NCBI RefSeq assembly: GCF_004342005.1
Contig: NZ_SMBX01000003.1
Coordinates: 310,001-374,000, forward strand
Direction: 5' to 3'
Source of the DNA: Paracandidimonas soli
GTDB lineage: Bacteria; Pseudomonadota; Gammaproteobacteria; Burkholderiales; Burkholderiaceae_B
Length of the DNA stretch: 64,000 nucleotides
Below, piece after piece: positions 59,460-64,000 of the stretch; positions within the stretch are counted from its first letter, which is position 1; every line of letters starts with the position of its first letter. Under the pieces are notes generated by a model. That model ran no database searches. It had not been told where the DNA came from and saw only the letters and a list, made by a program, of their open reading frames with translations. Both the position numbers and the translations under genes were made by a program.

Positions 59460-60194
59460 CTAGTCCATTGCTTTCGGCCAGGAGGCCAGCTGGCGGGCCA
59501 GGGTGTCTTCCATGCGACTCATCCAGGCATCCGGGTCGGCGGGAGAAGGCGCCAGCGTGTGCAGGGAAGCAATGCGATCCGGGCGATAGACGACGCCGGT
59601 ACCGAGCAGGGCTTCGAACCGATTGATTCGTTCCGTCAGGAGTTCGCAGTCCACGGCGGCCAGTATGACTGCATGCGCGAGCACGACCTGGGTGGCCGGG
59701 CTGCCTTCCCGCCCGCCGGGCATGCGTCGCCAGAGCTGGGCCGTACCCACGATTTTCCGCGCCTGGTCGCGCCGGCCGACGGCGAGGTTGTAGCGCCCGT
59801 CGCAGAACGAGCCCTGGACCGCCTGGGCCGAAGCTGCGATGCCAAGATCGGACAGGGCCGTCCGGATGATCTCGCAAATGCGCTGGTAGGCGGTTTCCGA
59901 GTGATCCATGGGCAGGCCGGCGTGCGGATAGCACAGGCTCAGGTTCAGTATGCCCCGGCCCTGGGGCACGATGCCTCCGCCGGACTGGCGCACACTGACC
60001 GGCCAGCCGCTTTCGGCAAGGGCCTCGCAGGCATCGGGAAACGTTGCGTGCCGCTGATATGTCCTGGGCACCACCAGCCCCTGGCGGGCATGCCACAGCG
60101 CGGCAATGGGGCCATGGTCGGCCGCGTGACGCATCAGCCACTCGTCCGCGCGGCTGTCATGCCTTTCGTGGCGGGATCGCCGGACGACTTGCAT
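59460..60194 (-). CDS. Lipoate-protein ligase A-like protein (BPL/LplA fold)
   Basis: A 244-aa protein with the BPL_LplA catalytic domain: VSVRQSGGGIVPQGRGILNLSL resembles the R-x-S-G-G-G-A-V block of LplA, GSFCDGRYNLAVGRRDQARKIVGTAQ supplies the conserved lysine, and PATQVVLAHAVI lies next. The N-terminus and C-terminus are not close to LplA, so it may be an octanoyl- or lipoyl-transferase paralogue. Its substrates are unclear. Confidence 0.8.
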   Translation of the reverse strand: MQVVRRSRHERHDSRADEWLMRHAADHGPIAALWHARQGLVVPRTYQRHATFPDACEALAESGWPVSVRQSGGGIVPQGRGILNLSLCYPHAGLPMDHSETAYQRICEIIRTALSDLGIAASAQAVQGSFCDGRYNLAVGRRDQARKIVGTAQLWRRMPGGREGSPATQVVLAHAVILAAVDCELLTERINRFEALLGTGVVYRPDRIASLHTLAPSPADPDAWMSRMEDTLARQLASWPKAMD

Positions 60195-60209
60195 GCGGTG
60201 CCGCCCCGG

Positions 60210-60683
60210 CTACAGCTTGATCTGGCTGGGAGCCTGGAAGACGTCGTCGCCCATGAACCAGTAGCGGACCGCGTCGATGAGCGACAGCAGGATGACGAGG
60301 ATGGGAGGAAAGAAATAGAACAGCAGCAGGTACAGCAGCCCGCGGCCCACCTGGCCCAGGTAGAAGCGGTGGGCGCCGAGCCAGCCCAGGAAAATCGCCA
60401 GCACGATGGCGATTTTCCGGCGGTTGTGGGTCTGTTCGACATCCTTGTTGCGGATGACCCAGATCGTGATGGGAACCGTCAGCGCCAGGGCGAGCAGCAC
60501 CTTGCCGGTATGTTGCGAGACATAGCCGGTGATGGCGTTGTAGATATCCGAGAAATTGTGAATGACGATGCCGGTCAGGTATTGGAACCACTCCAGCGCA
60601 TGGCGGGCGACGCTTTCGCCAAACGTCAGCGCAAGCAGGATCACCAGAAAGATTGTGATCGCAATGACGAGTTTTTGCAGCAT
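60210..60683 (-). CDS. TM2-domain membrane protein
   Basis: A 157-aa protein. Two N-terminal helices (LVIAITIFLVILLALTF; VLLALALTVPITIWVI), then the TM2 domain with FLGWLGAHRFYLGQVGRGLLYLLLFYF. No function is known for this arrangement. ATG at 60683 is preceded by AAGGAA at 9 nt; the frame is open upstream to 60929 but non-family. It lies 15 bp upstream of the lipoate-ligase-like gene and may be co-transcribed. Confidence 0.82.
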   Translation of the reverse strand: MLQKLVIAITIFLVILLALTFGESVARHALEWFQYLTGIVIHNFSDIYNAITGYVSQHTGKVLLALALTVPITIWVIRNKDVEQTHNRRKIAIVLAIFLGWLGAHRFYLGQVGRGLLYLLLFYFFPPILVILLSLIDAVRYWFMGDDVFQAPSQIKL

Positions 60684-60912
60684 GTGAGTGTGTTCCTTGG
60701 GCGGATGGCGGGACACGGGATAATCCGCAGTGTAAATGAATTGGCCGAGGGGGGGCACGCGAGGCGGGCCCGGGCCCGCCGCAAGCGGGTTTCCGCGGCG
60801 CCGGCAGGCCCTAGGGATATCCCGTGATTCGCCGTATTTGCGGTAAAGAGGGGAGGCGCGCGGCCGTAAATCATCCGGTAAGAGATAAAAATAGATTGTT
60901 ACTGGAGAGATC

Positions 60913-62964
60913 ATGCGTATGCGTACCAATGTCTCCGATATTGAATCGGGAAGCAGGGGGTGGTGGGCCCGTCAGTCGCTGGCGGTGCGGATGTTTCTGG
61001 CAACCACGACGGTGACCGTTCTGGTCATGGGGGCGGTCATCGCCGTTGCGGCATGGCAGGGGTACAAGGCCGCGGTCGACAACATACAGCGCGAACTGAC
61101 GGCGGCGCTGGACAGCACGAACGAGTCGCTGCAACTGGTCTTCAACAGCGCCAAAGAACGCAGTCTCGCCATCCTGCCTGTCATCAAGCGGGAACTTGGC
61201 GGCATTCCCGAACTGGACGAGGGCGCGGAGCCCGGGCAGGGTGTTCCTCTGCTGGTGGCGGACGGCCAGATTGTCAACGGCGACCACTCCGTCCTGCTGC
61301 GCGTGCACGAAAACACGGGAGCGGATCCGGCCGTACTGGTCCGGTCAGGAAACCGCTGGGTCCGCGCGGCGACGTTGCTGCGCGATGCGCAGGGCAATAT
61401 CCGCCATGGCAGCGAACTGGAACCCACGGATGTGCTTGCGCGCGCGTTGGATGCCGGGGAGCCGTACAGCGGCTTGCTGCAGCGCAATGGGCGCTGGTAC
61501 GCCATCAGCGTGGAGCCGCTCAAGGGAAGCGATGGCAAGGTTTATGGCGGCCTGTCGGCGCGTGTGGATGTGCACCGCGAAGTGGAAGAGCTGTTCCGCT
61601 GGATCAACAACGCCACAGTCGCGGATCATGGCATCCTGGGGGTGCTGCAGCGCAGCGCCGACGGCAAGGACTGGGTGCGCGTAGCGGGACGCAATCGCAC
61701 GGCAGGCTCCACCCTCAGGCGGGATATGCCGGCGCAGGACGTGGCCGCCCTGGAGACGTTGTTCCGGGAACAAAGCGGCTTCGCCGGCTTGCCGATGGGT
61801 GAGCCCGCGAGCGACCGTTTCGTCGCCTGGGCCGCCGTTCCCAACTGGGACTGGCTGATGTACGCCACGGGCGATCAGGAGGCTTTCCTCGCAAACAGCA
61901 GGCAGCAAGTGTATGTGCAGGCGCTGCTGATCCTGCTTGGCGCATTGCTGGTCTCGCTGATGGCCGGCTGGCTGGCCTCGGTGACGCTCAGGCCGGTGCG
62001 CAAGGTAATCGAAGGCATGACGCGGCTTGGCGAAGGCGACCTGACGATAGATGTGGCGGCCGTTCCCGAACGCACCCGCAGCGAAGTGCATGCGCTGCTG
62101 GGCAACCTCCGGCGCACGCGCGACAATCTGAAGGAAACCATTGCAGCGGTCCGCAGCAGCGTGGACGAGATCAATGTCGGGGCTTCGCAGATTGCCGCCG
62201 GGAATACCGATCTTTCCAGCCGTACCGAGCAGCAGGCTGCCTCCCTGCAGGAAACCGCGGCCAGCATGGAAGAGCTGTCCGTCACAGTCAAGCAGAATAC
62301 CGACCATGCCAGGCAGGCCAGCGCGCTTGCCGTGGATGCTTCGGCGGCGGCGGGCCGGGGCGAGCAGGTCGTGGCCAAGGTTGTGCAGTCCATGCAGCAG
62401 ATATCCGGCAGCTCAGGCAAGATCGGTGAAATCGTGGGCGTCATCGAAGGCATTGCGTTCCAGACCAATATCCTGGCGCTGAACGCGGCCGTGGAGGCCG
62501 CGCGGGCGGGAGAACAGGGCAAGGGCTTCGCCGTCGTTGCCGCCGAGGTGCGGTCGCTGGCGCAGCGCAGCGGCGAGGCGGCCAAGGAAATCAAGTCCCT
62601 GATCGAGGCCTCGCTGGTGCAGATACGGACAGGCTCGGAAGAAGTGGCGGGAGCCGGGACGGCCATGCAGGAACTGCTGGCGTCCGTGCAGAGGGTCACA
62701 TCCCTGATGAAGGAAATCGCCGCGGCCTCCGAAGAGCAGTCCAGCGGAATCGGACAGGTCAACGAAGCCGTGGCGCAGATGGATATCGTCACTCAGCAGA
62801 ATGCCGCCCTGGTGGAGCAGGCCGCCGCCGCGGCGGGGTCGCTCCAGGCGCAGGCGAGCCATCTGGCCAGCGCCATTGCCGTATTCAGGATGCATGAAGA
62901 GGCGCAGGTGCGGGAGGACATCCAGCATTCCCGTTCCTCTCCCATGCTGCTTGCGCAAAGCTGA
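60913..62964 (+). CDS. Methyl-accepting chemotaxis protein with dCache-like sensor
   Basis: A 683-aa chemoreceptor. TM1 at residues ~25-47, a ~290-residue periplasmic sensor (Cache3/Cache2 fusion type: LLVADGQIVNGDH, GRWYAISVEPLKGSDGKVYGGLSARVDVH, VPNWDWLMYATG), TM2 at ~332-355, a HAMP segment (LRPVRKVIEGMTRLGEGDLTIDV), and the signalling hairpin with tip EGIAFQTNILALNAAVEAARAGEQGKGFAVVAAEVR. No C-terminal NWETF-type tether. GGAG sits 7-9 nt before the ATG. The ligand is unknown. Confidence 0.95.
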   Translation: MRMRTNVSDIESGSRGWWARQSLAVRMFLATTTVTVLVMGAVIAVAAWQGYKAAVDNIQRELTAALDSTNESLQLVFNSAKERSLAILPVIKRELGGIPELDEGAEPGQGVPLLVADGQIVNGDHSVLLRVHENTGADPAVLVRSGNRWVRAATLLRDAQGNIRHGSELEPTDVLARALDAGEPYSGLLQRNGRWYAISVEPLKGSDGKVYGGLSARVDVHREVEELFRWINNATVADHGILGVLQRSADGKDWVRVAGRNRTAGSTLRRDMPAQDVAALETLFREQSGFAGLPMGEPASDRFVAWAAVPNWDWLMYATGDQEAFLANSRQQVYVQALLILLGALLVSLMAGWLASVTLRPVRKVIEGMTRLGEGDLTIDVAAVPERTRSEVHALLGNLRRTRDNLKETIAAVRSSVDEINVGASQIAAGNTDLSSRTEQQAASLQETAASMEELSVTVKQNTDHARQASALAVDASAAAGRGEQVVAKVVQSMQQISGSSGKIGEIVGVIEGIAFQTNILALNAAVEAARAGEQGKGFAVVAAEVRSLAQRSGEAAKEIKSLIEASLVQIRTGSEEVAGAGTAMQELLASVQRVTSLMKEIAAASEEQSSGIGQVNEAVAQMDIVTQQNAALVEQAAAAAGSLQAQASHLASAIAVFRMHEEAQVREDIQHSRSSPMLLAQS

Positions 62965-62979
62965 ATTTCTGCGTACAAT
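62951..62979 (+). promoter_or_regulatory. Promoter of tRNA-Thr
   Basis: TTGCGC (62951-62956), 17-nt spacer, TACAAT (62974-62979). The -35 lies within the last codons of the chemoreceptor gene. Transcription would start near 62986, ~52 nt before the tRNA. Confidence 0.75.
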
Positions 62980-63037
62980 ATTTGGCTTATCTCGAGCCTG
63001 GCTTTAAAGCAGAAAAGGAAGTCCGGGCGCCGATAGT

Positions 63038-63113
63038 GCCGATGTAGCTCAGTTGGTAGAGCAGCGCATTCGTAATGCGAAGGTCGGAGGTTCGACTCCT
63101 CTCATCGGCACCA
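63038..63113 (+). tRNA. tRNA-Thr (anticodon CGT)
   Basis: A 76-nt cloverleaf with encoded CCA: GCCGATG pairs with CATCGGC; D-loop AGCTCAGTTGGTAGAG; anticodon CGT at 63071-63073 in TTCGTAA; T-arm GGTTCGACTCC. Reads ACG codons. Confidence 0.97.
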
Positions 63114-63121
63114 CAGTATTC

Positions 63122-63155
63122 AAAACGCCAGCCTTGCCATGGGCTGGCGTTTTTG
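63122..63155 (+). terminator. Rho-independent terminator after tRNA-Thr
   Basis: Stem AACGCCAGCC (63124-63133) with GGCTGGCGTT (63142-63151), 8-nt loop, then TTTGC; bidirectional, also ending the glycosyltransferase transcript on the minus strand (GCAAAAA before the stem reads as TTTTTGC). Confidence 0.9.
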
Positions 63156-63203
63156 CTTGGTGCGTGCGGAATGTGTGAAAGCGTGCGTTTTCGCTCCCTC
63201 GCC

Positions 63204-64000
63204 TCATTGTCGAAGAGCGGGCTTTCCGTCCGCGTGCCGCATTATCGCTGCGCCACCTCCCATGGGTTGCAGATGCCGGAGGAATGTCCGGCTGGCAGCC
63301 TCCCAGGAAAAGCCGGCCGCATGCGCGGAGGGTATGCCGCGATCTATTTCCAGCGCCTGCAGGCACGCGTCGCGCAGGCCGGACGATATGACGCCCGCGC
63401 CGGAGCCTCTCAGTATGTCCGCCGTCGCTTCCGACGGCAGCGCGGCGACCGGGCATCCGCATGCCATGGCTTCCAGCAGTACCAGGCCGAAGGTGTCGGT
63501 CCGGCTGGGAAAGACGAATACATCCGCCATGCGGTACAGCGACGCCAGCACGGAATGCGACTGCGCGCCTGTGAAGCGGACGTCGGGAAACTGTCGCTTC
63601 AGCCTGGCCAGGGCGGGACCGTCGCCGACGACGTATTTTTCGCCGGGCAGGTCCAGGGCCAGGAAAGCCGGCAGGTTCTTCTCGACGGCGATACGCCCCG
63701 CATAGAGAAAGACCGGACGCTGCCTGGTCCGGAACGCATCCGTGAGTTCGTCCCCGGCCCGCGGATGGAAGACGGACAAGTCCACGCCGCGCGCCCATAT
63801 GACGATGCGCGATGCGTCGAAGCCATTTTCGATCAGGTCGTTCCTGACGCTGCGGGTAGGAACCATGGTGCGGACCGCAGGCCCATGGAACCAGCGCAGC
63901 CAGCGATAGCTGACGAAGTGCGGCAGCCGCGTCCGGGCATGGATGTATTCCGGAAACCTGGTGTGATAAGCCGTGGTGAACGGCATGCCGTGTTTCAGGG
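63204..64000 (-). CDS. Glycosyltransferase family 4 (GT-B), C-terminal part
   Basis: The frame is open through the right edge, so the N-terminus is outside the window; 265 residues are visible. The N-terminal visible part is PFTTAYHTRFPEY, then a GT-B C-terminal domain: FLYAGRIAVEKNLPAFLAL, VVGDGPALARLKRQFPDVRFTG, DVFVFPSRTDTFGLVLLEAMACGCPVAA (the ExxxxxxxE region of retaining GT4 enzymes). This is similar to glycolipid mannosyl/glucosyltransferases of the PimB/MgtA kind. An in-frame ATG at 63986 is internal (Leu-Lys-His-Gly precede it). Nothing else in the window relates to it. Confidence 0.88.
   Translation of the reverse strand, partial: LKHGMPFTTAYHTRFPEYIHARTRLPHFVSYRWLRWFHGPAVRTMVPTRSVRNDLIENGFDASRIVIWARGVDLSVFHPRAGDELTDAFRTRQRPVFLYAGRIAVEKNLPAFLALDLPGEKYVVGDGPALARLKRQFPDVRFTGAQSHSVLASLYRMADVFVFPSRTDTFGLVLLEAMACGCPVAALPSEATADILRGSGAGVISSGLRDACLQALEIDRGIPSAHAAGFSWEAASRTFLRHLQPMGGGAAIMRHADGKPALRQ

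Noticed and set aside
1..64000. CRISPR arrays, prophage genes, complete insertion sequences, toxin-antitoxin pairs
   Set aside because: No regularly spaced repeats, phage structural genes, full transposases or clear toxin partners were seen; the ribbon-helix-helix gene at 59185 stands alone.

Overview
The window looks like chromosomal DNA of a betaproteobacterium of the Burkholderiales, most probably Alcaligenaceae (Bordetella/Achromobacter type). The reasons are the high GC content, two Bug-type tripartite tricarboxylate transporter binding proteins, many small transport/catabolism operons each with a divergent LysR or GntR regulator, and a NorR/qNor module with GGT-N7-ACC boxes. The genus is inferred from style and gene content; no database search was possible.

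Layout. 1-5.0 kb: the 5' end of cyoA (runs off the left edge), a divergent MHS-type MFS transporter, an orphan Bug protein and an ABC exporter with a TTG start. 5.0-12.9 kb: a visibly more A/T-rich block read leftward. It holds a GntR/FCD regulator, a PEP-mutase/isocitrate-lyase superfamily enzyme, an alpha/beta hydrolase, two SDR dehydrogenases and a complete TRAP transporter. A 22-bp palindrome lies at its promoter end, and a second, orphan copy of the ABC exporter's 3' tail follows it. 13.0-20.0 kb: an operon with a three-module molybdopterin oxidoreductase/FAD-NAD reductase/2Fe-2S fusion, an ornithine-cyclodeaminase-like enzyme and an AtoE-type transporter, with a divergent LysR. 20.0-24.1 kb: mntR, an amidase with a translationally coupled 38-aa peptide, a Bug protein and a divergent LysR.

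24.1-28.9 kb: tRNA-Asn followed by an acquired arsenic island. It contains a ykkC-class riboswitch in front of a frameshifted DMT transporter, then arsR, an ArsI/CadI-like protein, arsC, acr3, and a second arsC frameshifted at its catalytic cysteine codon. It ends in an IS110-type transposase scrap fused to the C-terminal third of an MFS transporter. 29.0-37.8 kb: gor, then a LysR, a class V aminotransferase and a five-gene dipeptide-type ABC importer. 37.9-44.9 kb: a LysR-controlled TRAP transporter with a 3-hydroxyacyl-CoA/L-gulonate dehydrogenase-like enzyme, a uronate dehydrogenase and an SMP-30 lactonase, which together suggest uronic-acid catabolism.

44.9-64.0 kb: mostly housekeeping genes: MFS, cold-shock protein, EamA exporter, patatin, SirB2-like protein, YddA/SbmA-type ABC, tautomerase, then norR divergent from a hemerythrin-like NO-repair protein and a quinol-type NO reductase (three NorR boxes plus a sigma-54 promoter). 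Next come panD, a SulP permease, a ribbon-helix-helix protein, a lipoate-ligase-like protein, a TM2 protein, a chemoreceptor, tRNA-Thr and a family-4 glycosyltransferase that runs off the right edge.

The least explained unit is the molybdenum fusion operon at 13-19 kb. The A/T-rich TRAP/SDR block at 5-13 kb and the decayed riboswitch/arsenic island at 24-29 kb also deserve a closer look. No CRISPR array, prophage or complete insertion sequence was seen.
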